Shown in pieces: positions 1-5,597 of a DNA stretch of 6,830 bases (position 1 is its first letter; each line of letters begins with the position of its first letter). The notes beneath the pieces are model-generated. The model ran no database searches. It was not told the origin of the DNA and was given only the letters and a program-made list of their open reading frames with translations. The stretch comes from Candidatus Shapirobacteria bacterium. GTDB lineage: Bacteria; Patescibacteriota; Microgenomatia; VGLL01. The stretch lies in NCBI GenBank assembly GCA_016866735.1, contig VGLL01000052.1, forward strand, positions 1 through 6,830, in the 5' to 3' direction. A program made the translations under genes and the position numbers.

Positions 1-639
1 AACGAAAAAGAAATGGAAGTAATGGTGGTTGCCGCGCCCCAATCAGTAGTCAATAAATATTTGAAGGTGATCTCTTTGGCTGGCCTGGAAGCGATAGCGA
101 TAGAAACAGAAGCGGTGGCATTAGCTCGGGCTATCGTGCCTTCTGATTCTCCACCCTGTCTTGTAGTTGACTTTGGGGCAAAAACTTGTGATTTAGCGGC
201 AGTTTGGCATGAGGCAGTTATATTCACTCGTTCAATTTCTACCGCCGGCGAAGCTTTCACCCGGGCCTTGAGCCTCACTTTGGGTCTGGAAGCCCAGCAG
301 GCCGAAGAATATAAGCGTAACTTTGGTTTAACCTCCGATTTTGAAGGGAAAATACAAAAAAGTCTTTTACCCCTCTTGGACGCTGTTGCTTCTGAAATGA
401 GTAAGGCGATACAATTTTCCAAACAAGAGAAAGGGGCAGATATAGCGCGCGTCTTTCTTTCCGGGGGGACAGCTGGTTTGCCGGCTATGGCTGTCAATCT
501 TGCCGAAAGGCTAGGAATAGAGGTCGTCGTTGCCGACCCCTTTGGCAAACTGACTTTCGAGAAAAAAGATTTCCTGGGATTGACCGAGGAAGGGGCAATA
601 TTTTCAATTGCCTTAGGCTTAGCGCAGAGAGAGCTTTGA
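1..639 (+). CDS. pilM: Type IV pilus assembly protein PilM, C-terminal part (5' end outside window)
   Basis: PilM is the cytoplasmic actin-like ATP-binding protein of the type IV pilus inner-membrane platform, where it binds the N-terminal tail of PilN. The frame is open from base 1 with no stop, so the ATG at 13 is internal and the true start lies upstream; 212 residues are visible. The segment VVDFGAKTCDLAAV (about residue 55) matches the second phosphate loop of the actin/FtsA fold. FLSGGTAGLPAM (about residue 151) matches the adenosine-binding motif, and ADPFGKL near the end is typical of PilM. The pilN start follows the TGA stop after one base, so the two are translationally coupled. Confidence is high because fold motifs and gene order agree. 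Confidence 0.93.
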   Translation, partial: NEKEMEVMVVAAPQSVVNKYLKVISLAGLEAIAIETEAVALARAIVPSDSPPCLVVDFGAKTCDLAAVWHEAVIFTRSISTAGEAFTRALSLTLGLEAQQAEEYKRNFGLTSDFEGKIQKSLLPLLDAVASEMSKAIQFSKQEKGADIARVFLSGGTAGLPAMAVNLAERLGIEVVVADPFGKLTFEKKDFLGLTEEGAIFSIALGLAQREL

Positions 640-640
640 G

Positions 641-1216
641 ATGTTTTTTCTAAACCCAGCCAAGACTGAGGGCCTACGGAAAGCCGTAAATCTTCTTCCC
701 GAGAAAGGGAAATTGGGAGAAAAGTGGCGCGGCCTGGCCGAGAAAACGAGAGCGGCGGGCATGGTGACGCTCATTTTGGTCGTGGTGCTCTTAGGCTTGG
801 TAAATGCTGGCGAATTATATTTGCAGGCTCAAGAAAAATCAATTTCTAACGGCCTTGCCCTGGCTACGAGTAGAATTCAAAAACAAAAGAACACCGAAAT
901 TATTTTAACCCTGCTTAAGAAACGTAGTAGTCTTATCGGGAGCGTTCTCGAATCAAGATACGATCCGTTAGGCGTTTTAAAGCCAATTTTAGGGTTATTG
1001 CCCCCAGATTTCGCCATAGATAAATTCAATCTCAACGAAAAGGAATTTTTAGTAAGCCTTAAAGGTAAGGACGTTTTGGTTGTTGACCAATTCCTTGATG
1101 AGTTCCCCAACCAGATTGCTAATTCCTTAAAATCTACACAGAAAAAATTAAGTTTTTCGGAGATTAGAAGGTCAGCCAGCGGAAATTATGACCTTACTTT
1201 TGAAGTAGATTTTTGA
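641..1216 (+). CDS. pilN: Type IV pilus inner-membrane protein PilN
   Basis: This is a 191-residue bitopic membrane protein with PilN architecture. A short cytoplasmic N-terminus carries VNLLP at residues 16-20, the conserved motif that docks into PilM. One hydrophobic membrane segment follows at about residues 38-57, then a coiled-coil-like stretch and a small alpha/beta periplasmic-type domain (PPDFAIDKFNLNEKEF near residue 120) that pairs with PilO. Length is normal for the family. Identification rests on the motif, the topology and the position between PilM and a second bitopic protein; PilN sequences are otherwise poorly conserved. The ATG lies one base after the pilM stop, with only a purine-rich GAGAG stretch upstream. 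TGA ends the gene one base before pilO. Confidence 0.88.
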   Translation: MFFLNPAKTEGLRKAVNLLPEKGKLGEKWRGLAEKTRAAGMVTLILVVVLLGLVNAGELYLQAQEKSISNGLALATSRIQKQKNTEIILTLLKKRSSLIGSVLESRYDPLGVLKPILGLLPPDFAIDKFNLNEKEFLVSLKGKDVLVVDQFLDEFPNQIANSLKSTQKKLSFSEIRRSASGNYDLTFEVDF

Positions 1217-1217
1217 A

Positions 1218-1928
1218 ATGTTGACCGCAATATCCACGCAAAAATTTAAGGCTAATCCCTGGTTAAGGGCTTTTTTTGTTCCCATTTTTCTATTTGTTTT
1301 AGCGGCTATCTTATTGCTTTTACTCTTATTGCCCAAAGCCAAGCATTTCTTTAACCTTAAGGGGCAAGTTGAGACCGAGCGGGCTCGTCTTCTAAGGCTT
1401 GAAGACAAGGCTAGTGGTCTTGAGGATATTTCCTCACCAGGCTTAAAGGATAGGTTAGAGCTTACCCTTCGCCTTATTCCGCCCGCCTTGGAAGAAACCT
1501 GGATTCTGGCCGCCGTAGAGAGAGCCGCGGCAGAAAGCAATCTTTCGCTCGGCAATTTTCTGCTTATAGGCGCCCAGGATGATGTGTCCAAGAAAGAAGA
1601 TCGAAAATCGGGATTTAAAATCGTGGTTTTCGGAAAGACAGATAACTTCTTTGATTTTTTGGGGAAACTCTATGTTTCTGCCCCGCTTATGAATGTGTTG
1701 TCGATCGAGGCAACCAACAATGGTGACACATTAAAGGCAGAGCTTCAGCTTGGCACCATCTTTTCTCCCCTGCCAAAAGAAATTGGTTCGATTGATTCTC
1801 CGATCGCCTTGCTCTCGCCGAAAGAGGAAAAAACTCTTAGCAGAATTAGCCAATTTATGATGCCAAATATCGCGGAGGAAAAACTAGCTACTCCCTCAGG
1901 AAGAGCCAACCCCTTCATTAATTTTTAG
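1218..1928 (+). CDS. pilO: Type IV pilus inner-membrane protein PilO-like
   Basis: This 236-residue bitopic protein has a short cytoplasmic tail, one strong membrane helix at about residues 19-38 (a run of leucines), a charged coiled coil at about 45-70, and a soluble domain at about 85-185 with the ferredoxin-like pattern expected of PilO. PilO dimerises with PilN to couple the cytoplasmic motor and platform to the pilus. The last residues, GRANPFINF, form a conserved-looking tail after a disordered linker. The call depends largely on order (PilM-PilN-PilO) and topology, since sequence conservation is low. No pilP or pilQ follows. The gene runs convergently into khpA and shares its last 33 bases with it on the opposite strand. 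Confidence 0.85.
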   Translation: MLTAISTQKFKANPWLRAFFVPIFLFVLAAILLLLLLLPKAKHFFNLKGQVETERARLLRLEDKASGLEDISSPGLKDRLELTLRLIPPALEETWILAAVERAAAESNLSLGNFLLIGAQDDVSKKEDRKSGFKIVVFGKTDNFFDFLGKLYVSAPLMNVLSIEATNNGDTLKAELQLGTIFSPLPKEIGSIDSPIALLSPKEEKTLSRISQFMMPNIAEEKLATPSGRANPFINF

Positions 1929-2141
1929 AAGGCACTTACTGCCTTTCTTCGCCGCTGAAGCGTTCACTACCGTGCGCAGGGCTTTAATTATTTTGCCTCC
2001 TTTGCCAATGATTTTTCCCAAATCGTCCTGGTCAGCTGAAATTAATAGCGACGTAAAGCCATCGGCGGGAATTTCTTCAACGATAACCGCTTCTTTCTTG
2101 TCTACTAGACATTTAAGGATGTATTCAAGTAGTTCCTTCAT
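1896..2141 (-). CDS. khpA: KH-domain RNA-binding protein KhpA
   Basis: This 81-residue protein is a single KH domain of the KhpA/YlqC family, which acts as a small RNA-binding partner of KhpB/Jag and influences cell elongation and post-transcriptional control in Gram-positive bacteria. The RNA-binding GxxG loop is seen in IIGKGGKII (residues 44-52), preceded by the strand SLLISADQDD and followed by the helix IKALRTVVNASAAKKG. Length matches the family. It is the last gene of the block, 26 bases after rnc. There is no Shine-Dalgarno sequence upstream of the ATG. A TATTAT hexamer (2155-2160) 13 nt before the start could be a -10 element for a nearly leaderless transcript, but no matching -35 is seen. 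The 3' end overlaps pilO by 33 bases. Confidence 0.93.
   Translation of the reverse strand: MKELLEYILKCLVDKKEAVIVEEIPADGFTSLLISADQDDLGKIIGKGGKIIKALRTVVNASAAKKGSKCLLKINEGVGSS
1929..1950 (+). terminator. Candidate weak terminator hairpin just after pilO
   Basis: Immediately after the pilO TAG there is a perfect 6-bp stem, AAGGCA / TGCCTT, with a 5-nt loop (CTTAC), followed by the pyrimidine tail TCTTC. The stem is short and the tail is not a true U-run, so efficiency is doubtful. It lies inside the antisense khpA coding region (the KKGSKCLL segment), which looks normal for a KH protein, so the hairpin may be fortuitous. No better terminator for the pilus operon is visible before the convergent gene. 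Confidence 0.3.
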
Positions 2142-2167
2142 GTTTTGAGTTCAAATAATACTTAAGT

Positions 2168-2854
2168 TTAGATCCCAAGCTTAAGTTTTGCAAGGGCATC
2201 TTTGGCCGCGGCTAGCTCCGCTTCCCGTTTCGATTTCCCCTTGCCTTCACCGACCAATTTTTTTCCCAGATAGACTCCTACGCAAAAGGTTTTAGCATGA
2301 TCTGGGCCAGAGCTTTCAAGAACATCATAAACTGGTGTTATTCTAAATTTCTCTTGAGATATTTCTTGCAGTTTGCTCTTATCATCCTTTAAGTCGGCGA
2401 GCGTGATTTCCTCGATTTTTGGGCCTATGTATTTAGTGAGAAAATCTTCCACTTTTTCGATGCCCTGATCGCAGAAAATAGCCCCCAAGAGCGCTTCAAA
2501 AGTATTTGCTAAAAGAGTTGGGTTTTCTCGTCCGCCCCCTCCTTCCTCTCCCTTGCTTAAAAGTAAGAAATTCCCTAATTTAAGATCTCTCGCTACGCCC
2601 GCTAAACTCGAGGTTCTTACAATCTTCGAGCGAATATCGGTTAAGACTCCTTCTGGAACTTGGGAAAATTTTACGAAAAGCTGTTTAGAAACCCATAACT
2701 CAAGTATGGCGTCACCCAAAAACTCGAGTCTTTCATTAGAATTACCAAAGCGGGCGTGTTCGTTAAGATAAGATCGGTGAGTTAAGGCCTCGATAAAAAA
2801 ATTTTCATTTTTAAAGCTAAAACCTAAATTTTTTCCCAGTCGCTTAATATCCAT
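2168..2854 (-). CDS. rnc: Ribonuclease III
   Basis: RNase III cleaves double-stranded RNA and processes the rRNA precursor in the cytoplasm. The 228-residue protein has the standard two domains. The endonuclease domain (about 1-150) contains the signature NERLEFLGDAILEL at 40-53, with acidic residues E41, E44 and D48. E69 and E120 match the other metal-site glutamates. At the position of the usual second-site aspartate (D114 in E. coli) there is N117 (LANTFEALLGAIF), a substitution I believe occurs in other bacterial RNase IIIs. The dsRNA-binding domain spans about 157-226 and ends with the typical GKSKREAELAAAKDAL helix. It starts 5 bases after the nusB stop with no Shine-Dalgarno sequence, so it is probably coupled. 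Neighbours nusB and rpmF fit a role in ribosome biogenesis. Confidence 0.97.
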   Translation of the reverse strand: MDIKRLGKNLGFSFKNENFFIEALTHRSYLNEHARFGNSNERLEFLGDAILELWVSKQLFVKFSQVPEGVLTDIRSKIVRTSSLAGVARDLKLGNFLLLSKGEEGGGGRENPTLLANTFEALLGAIFCDQGIEKVEDFLTKYIGPKIEEITLADLKDDKSKLQEISQEKFRITPVYDVLESSGPDHAKTFCVGVYLGKKLVGEGKGKSKREAELAAAKDALAKLKLGI

Positions 2855-2859
2855 AGGAA

Positions 2860-3213
2860 TTAACTTTTTTTAATGGCAGCTCCCAAAACGCCGTTGATAA
2901 ATCCCGGGCTTTTTTGACTGCCATACTCTTTTGCCAACTCAATTGCCTCGTCAATTATAACTTTTGGGGGCTCCTTTCTGGCAAATACAAGTTCATAAAC
3001 TCCTAGCCGAAGAATGGCCAGGTCTACCCGGTTAATTTTCGAAATTGGCCATAGGGGGGCAGAAGATTTAATAATTTTATCAATGGCTGGCAATTTCCCT
3101 GTTATCTCTATTGAGAGGTTTGTGGCTGGTTGTTTTCGGCCGAATCCTAGGGCAAAGAGCGCCTGAACAGCCTCTCTTCTTTTGTGGTGTCGTGGGTCAG
3201 CTGGGGTTTTCAC
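2860..3213 (-). CDS. nusB: Transcription antitermination factor NusB (short form, GTG start)
   Basis: NusB pairs with NusE (S10) on boxA RNA and promotes antitermination in rRNA operons. The 117 residues are shorter than the usual 130-150, the middle helical part being compact. The family core is clear: the N-terminal RREAVQALFALGF, the classic INRVDLAILRLGVYEL at about 79-94, and VIIDEAIELAKEYGSQKSPGFINGVLG near the C-terminus. The start codon is GTG. It lies inside the end of rpmF, overlapping by 17 bases in another frame, and the purine-rich AAAGAGAA just before it may help initiation. No other in-frame start gives a full N-terminal helix. The overlap with rpmF and the 5-base gap to rnc indicate one mRNA with coupled translation. 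Confidence 0.95.
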   Translation of the reverse strand: MKTPADPRHHKRREAVQALFALGFGRKQPATNLSIEITGKLPAIDKIIKSSAPLWPISKINRVDLAILRLGVYELVFARKEPPKVIIDEAIELAKEYGSQKSPGFINGVLGAAIKKS

Positions 3214-3409
3214 TTCTCTTTTTCTTCTTTACAACCTTCTTTATAACTTCTTCTCCACGATAATGGCCACAGCCGGGACAGACATAGTGGGTTTTTGCGG
3301 GCTTACCGCATTTCGGACAAGTCCCCAAAGAAGTAAAATTAATTTTAATACTTCTTCTCTTTTTGGCTTGTCTTCGACTTGACCAGCGTCTTTTAGGTAA
3401 AGGGGTCAT
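3197..3409 (-). CDS. rpmF: 50S ribosomal protein L32 (bL32), zinc-binding form
   Basis: bL32 is a small component of the large ribosomal subunit. The protein begins MTPLPKRRWSSRRQAKKRRS, the basic N-terminal tail typical of L32, followed by a zinc ribbon with C31, C34, C44 and C47 (CPKCG and CPGCG). At 70 residues it is about 10 longer than common L32s. The excess is a lysine/arginine-rich tail (KKVVKKKKRSENPS), part of which is encoded in the overlap with nusB. The ATG follows the recG stop after two bases and has no Shine-Dalgarno sequence, so it probably depends on recG translation or leader-independent initiation. Retention of all four cysteines indicates the zinc-replete paralogue rather than the cysteine-free type. 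Confidence 0.95.
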   Translation of the reverse strand: MTPLPKRRWSSRRQAKKRRSIKINFTSLGTCPKCGKPAKTHYVCPGCGHYRGEEVIKKVVKKKKRSENPS

Positions 3410-3411
3410 AT

Positions 3412-5451
3412 TTAATTTGGCTGAACTTTCTGAATTGTATATTTTTTTAATTGCTCCTGCAAGGGGGAAAATTCATCTATTTTATCTATAATGGATTTGG
3501 CTGCTTCACGCGCTCTTTCAATTAGGGAAAGATCCGAGAGAGAAGCAAGGCGTAAGCTTGGAAAGCCATGCTGCCTTACGCCATAGATTTCTCCTGGCCC
3601 GCGCATCTTCAGGTCTAGCTCGGCCAGTTCAACCCCGATTTCCAATTTCTCCATCGCTTTCAGCCTCTTGGCAGAACGGATATTTTTGTTTTCCGAAAAC
3701 AAAAGACAAAAAGATTGTCTTTCTCCCCTGCCCACTCTGCCGCGCAGTTGATGTAATTGGGCCAAGCCAAAGCGATCTGCTCCCTCGATCATCACAATCG
3801 TTGCCCTAGGAATGTCAATTCCAACTTCGACTACAGGAGTGGAAACTAAGATATCTAACTTACCAGCCCGGAACTCATTAATTATTTTTTCTTTTTCCTG
3901 GCTTTTCAGCCTTCCGTGCAAAAGGCCAATTCTAAGATCAGGAAAAATATTATTAGCAAGCTTATTAAACTCTACTGTTGCCGCTTTAATAGACTGAAGT
4001 GTTTCGCTTTCTTCAATTAAAGGGCAAATTATAAATGCCTGTTCGTCTGTCCCCTTGACATGCTTCCTGATCCAATCATAGGCAGCCTCCCTTTTTGAAG
4101 GAGGCACTACCCAAGTTTTTACTTTTTGTCTGCCTTTTGGCGCTTGATCAATTACCGATAAATCGAGGTCTCCATACAAAGTGAGGGCGATCGTTCTGGG
4201 GATTGGGGTGGCGGTCATCGTTAAGATGTGAGGCGTAGTCGCTTTCTTTACTAACTCCGTTCTTTGTTCCACGCCAAAACGGTGCTGTTCGTCAATGACA
4301 ACTAGGCCAAGGTTTTGAAAATTGACATTTTTTTGGATTAGGGCATGAGTGCCGATAAAAATATTGTATTGCCGCATTGTTTCATTGCTGCATTGTTTCG
4401 TGGTTGAAGTTTGAAGCGCGATTTTGACACCATATCGCTTAAGAAGCGCATTGATTGTTTGATAGTGCTGTTGGGCAAGGATTTCTGTTGGCGCCATAAG
4501 AACGGACTGTAAGCCATTAAGATAAGTAGCGTACATTGCTGCCGCCGCCACTACTGTTTTACCCGAACCAACATCTCCCTGAAGGAGACGGTTCATGGGT
4601 AAACTTTCGGCTAAATCTCGCAGAATTTCTCCAAGACAACGCTGCTGGGCTTCTGTTAGTTCAAAAGGGAGATTGGCGGTAAAATGATCTATTTTCTCTT
4701 GATCTATGGTGAGTTTGCGCGAAAGCGCTTTGGTTTGCCACACACTCTTCCTGAGCAGGCCGGCTAATTGAATCAAGAACAATTCGTCAAAGGCCAATCT
4801 TTCCCTTGCCTTTTGGGCGGCTAGTCTATTTTCGGGAAAGTGAATTTTCCAAATCGCTTCTTTATAGGGCAGCAGCTTTTCTTTTACTAAAATACTAAAT
4901 GGCAGAAATTCTTTAAGTTGTTCTTTAATCAAAGGCAACACAAAAGCGATTCTGGCGCGCAGCCATTTCGAGGAAACTCCATAAGTTTCCGAGTAGACGG
5001 GAACGAGACGACCAGTATGTAGAGTATGTGGTATATGGTATGTGGTATGCGGTATTTTTTCATTTTCCGGAGAAATAAGAACAATTTTCCTTCCAAACCA
5101 ATCGGCCTTGCCGGAGAATTGGTACCACTCCCCTGTCTTGAGAGTTTTAACCAGGAACGGCTGATTAAACCAAGTAATCTCCATTTTCCCTGAATTATCC
5201 GCTATTTCTGCCTTTTGAATTTTTTTTCCTAAGCGCGTATATTCATTCTTAATAGAGAGAAGCTGACCCCTAATGGTTAGCGTTTCTCCTGGTTGAACTC
5301 GGCTTATGGCCGAAACCAAAGAATAGTCATCGTAGCGAAAAGGAAAGTAGGCAATTAAATCGCGAACGGTCTCAATCTCTAATTTTTTTATCCGTTTGAC
5401 AAAAGCTGGGCCCACCAAATGCAGTTCGGAAGCGGGAGTGTTAAGATCCAT
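3412..5451 (-). CDS. recG: ATP-dependent DNA helicase RecG
   Basis: RecG is a superfamily 2 translocase that regresses stalled forks and branch-migrates Holliday junctions. The 679 residues are close to full family length (E. coli is about 693). The N-terminal HhH-like segment (LVGPAFVKRIKKLEIETV) leads into an OB-fold wedge domain at about 55-150. Helicase domain 1 contains Walker A GDVGSGKT (292-299), DEQH (387-390) and TATPIPRT (413-420). Helicase domain 2 contains LLHGRLKSQEKE (510-521), STPVVEVGIDIP and QLRGRVGRG (568-576). Two in-frame repeat-derived segments are unusual: residues 132-146 (heptad IPHTTYH/IPHTLHT) and about 350-362 (TKQCSNETMRQYN). Neither touches a motif, so the enzyme should be active. 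No Shine-Dalgarno sequence precedes the ATG, but an extended -10 does. Confidence 0.97.
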   Translation of the reverse strand: MDLNTPASELHLVGPAFVKRIKKLEIETVRDLIAYFPFRYDDYSLVSAISRVQPGETLTIRGQLLSIKNEYTRLGKKIQKAEIADNSGKMEITWFNQPFLVKTLKTGEWYQFSGKADWFGRKIVLISPENEKIPHTTYHIPHTLHTGRLVPVYSETYGVSSKWLRARIAFVLPLIKEQLKEFLPFSILVKEKLLPYKEAIWKIHFPENRLAAQKARERLAFDELFLIQLAGLLRKSVWQTKALSRKLTIDQEKIDHFTANLPFELTEAQQRCLGEILRDLAESLPMNRLLQGDVGSGKTVVAAAAMYATYLNGLQSVLMAPTEILAQQHYQTINALLKRYGVKIALQTSTTKQCSNETMRQYNIFIGTHALIQKNVNFQNLGLVVIDEQHRFGVEQRTELVKKATTPHILTMTATPIPRTIALTLYGDLDLSVIDQAPKGRQKVKTWVVPPSKREAAYDWIRKHVKGTDEQAFIICPLIEESETLQSIKAATVEFNKLANNIFPDLRIGLLHGRLKSQEKEKIINEFRAGKLDILVSTPVVEVGIDIPRATIVMIEGADRFGLAQLHQLRGRVGRGERQSFCLLFSENKNIRSAKRLKAMEKLEIGVELAELDLKMRGPGEIYGVRQHGFPSLRLASLSDLSLIERAREAAKSIIDKIDEFSPLQEQLKKYTIQKVQPN
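4368..4399 (-). repeat. 16-bp tandem duplication inside recG (GAAACAATGCRGCAAT x2)
   Basis: Two adjacent 16-bp copies differ at a single base (GAAACAATGCAGCAAT, then GAAACAATGCGGCAAT on the - strand), followed by a partial ACAATA. Because 16 is not a multiple of three, the copies are read in different frames and give the non-repetitive peptide QCSNETMRQYN. The segment lies between helicase motifs, where RecG family members normally have a charged helix rich in K, E and R before the (V/I)GTHALI strand. I recall similar CAATGAAACAATG-type mini-repeats in other CPR genomes, but cannot verify this here. Confidence 0.85.
5014..5057 (-). repeat. Heptanucleotide tandem array inside recG
   Basis: On the + strand the units are AGTATGT, a 2-base interruption (AG), then AGTATGT and four consecutive units of the form GGTATNN (5030-5057). 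Three units make 21 bases, so the peptide shows a seven-residue period on the - strand (IPHTTYH then IPHTLHT, recG residues 133-146). The array lies just before GRLVPVYSETYGV, a conserved RecG strand, in the linker after the wedge domain. Family members I remember have a short variable loop here, so this reads as an expansion tolerated in a loop. Confidence 0.85.
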
Positions 5452-5462
5452 AGGTTAAATTG

Positions 5463-5471
5463 ATTATATCA
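5463..5471 (-). promoter_or_regulatory. Extended -10 promoter for recG, leaderless or near-leaderless
   Basis: On the - strand the sequence TGATATAAT is an exact extended -10 (TGn + TATAAT), ending 11 bases before the recG ATG. Transcription would start about 7 nt downstream, leaving a leader of roughly 5 nt or none. No convincing -35 is visible at 17 bp (TTCTCT), as is common for extended -10 promoters. The TGA of the motif is also the stop codon of the upstream membrane peptide gene. The absence of a Shine-Dalgarno sequence before recG fits leaderless initiation. Confidence 0.55.
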
Positions 5472-5579
5472 TCGCCAAAGGATGGAGAGAAAGGGAAGAA
5501 CGGAGGTGGCGATTAAGGCAATCGACGCAATGGCGACGATGATTGCCCACAATTTTTGCTGTTTCTTTGATAATTTCAT
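5469..5579 (-). CDS. Small single-pass membrane peptide (36 aa), hypothetical
   Basis: Between tyrS and recG a 36-codon frame runs from ATG (5577-5579) to TGA (5469-5471). The peptide begins MKLSKKQQKLWAII, a lysine-rich amphipathic start, and continues as one hydrophobic helix (about residues 11-32, rich in I, A, V, L) ending in PFLSILWR. The positive-inside rule predicts a cytoplasmic N-terminus. It fits the gap with 18 bases to tyrS and 17 to recG, and GGTGA lies about 10 nt upstream as a weak ribosome binding site. I do not recognise a family with known function, though short peptides of this general look occur in CPR genomes as I recall. It is likely real given the clean TM pattern and spacing, but a spurious frame cannot be excluded. 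Confidence 0.65.
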   Translation of the reverse strand: MKLSKKQQKLWAIIVAIASIALIATSVLPFLSILWR

Positions 5580-5597
5580 TTTTTGATTATCACCGAT

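Noticed and set aside
877..1110. A 77-codon open frame on the - strand inside pilN
   Set aside because: Low-complexity shadow of pilN, with no start signal and no family resemblance.
1214..1216. Possible recoding of UGA as glycine (Gracilibacteria/SR1 code)
   Set aside because: TGA ends pilM, pilN, khpA, rpmF and the small peptide gene at family-appropriate places, and conserved glycines in the proteins are not encoded by TGA.
1172..1591. A 139-codon open frame on the - strand opposite the end of pilN and start of pilO
   Set aside because: It is antisense to two well-supported genes, composed largely of Ser/Arg/Leu as expected from a mirrored frame, has no recognisable domain, and crosses the pilN/pilO junction.
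2161..2188. Direct repeat CTTAAGTTT at 2161-2169 and 2180-2188 around the rnc stop codon
   Set aside because: Only nine bases with a palindromic CTTAAG core; one copy encodes the normal KLKLG tail of RNase III. Could be chance, and no function is evident.
3197..3213. The rpmF/nusB overlap as a possible frameshift fusion
   Set aside because: Both proteins have complete, conserved cores and their own start and stop; a 17-base overlap with a GTG start is ordinary translational coupling.
3558..3997. Two + strand open frames (83 and 61 codons) opposite the recG helicase domain
   Set aside because: They mirror conserved RecG motifs on the other strand and have no protein-like domain of their own.
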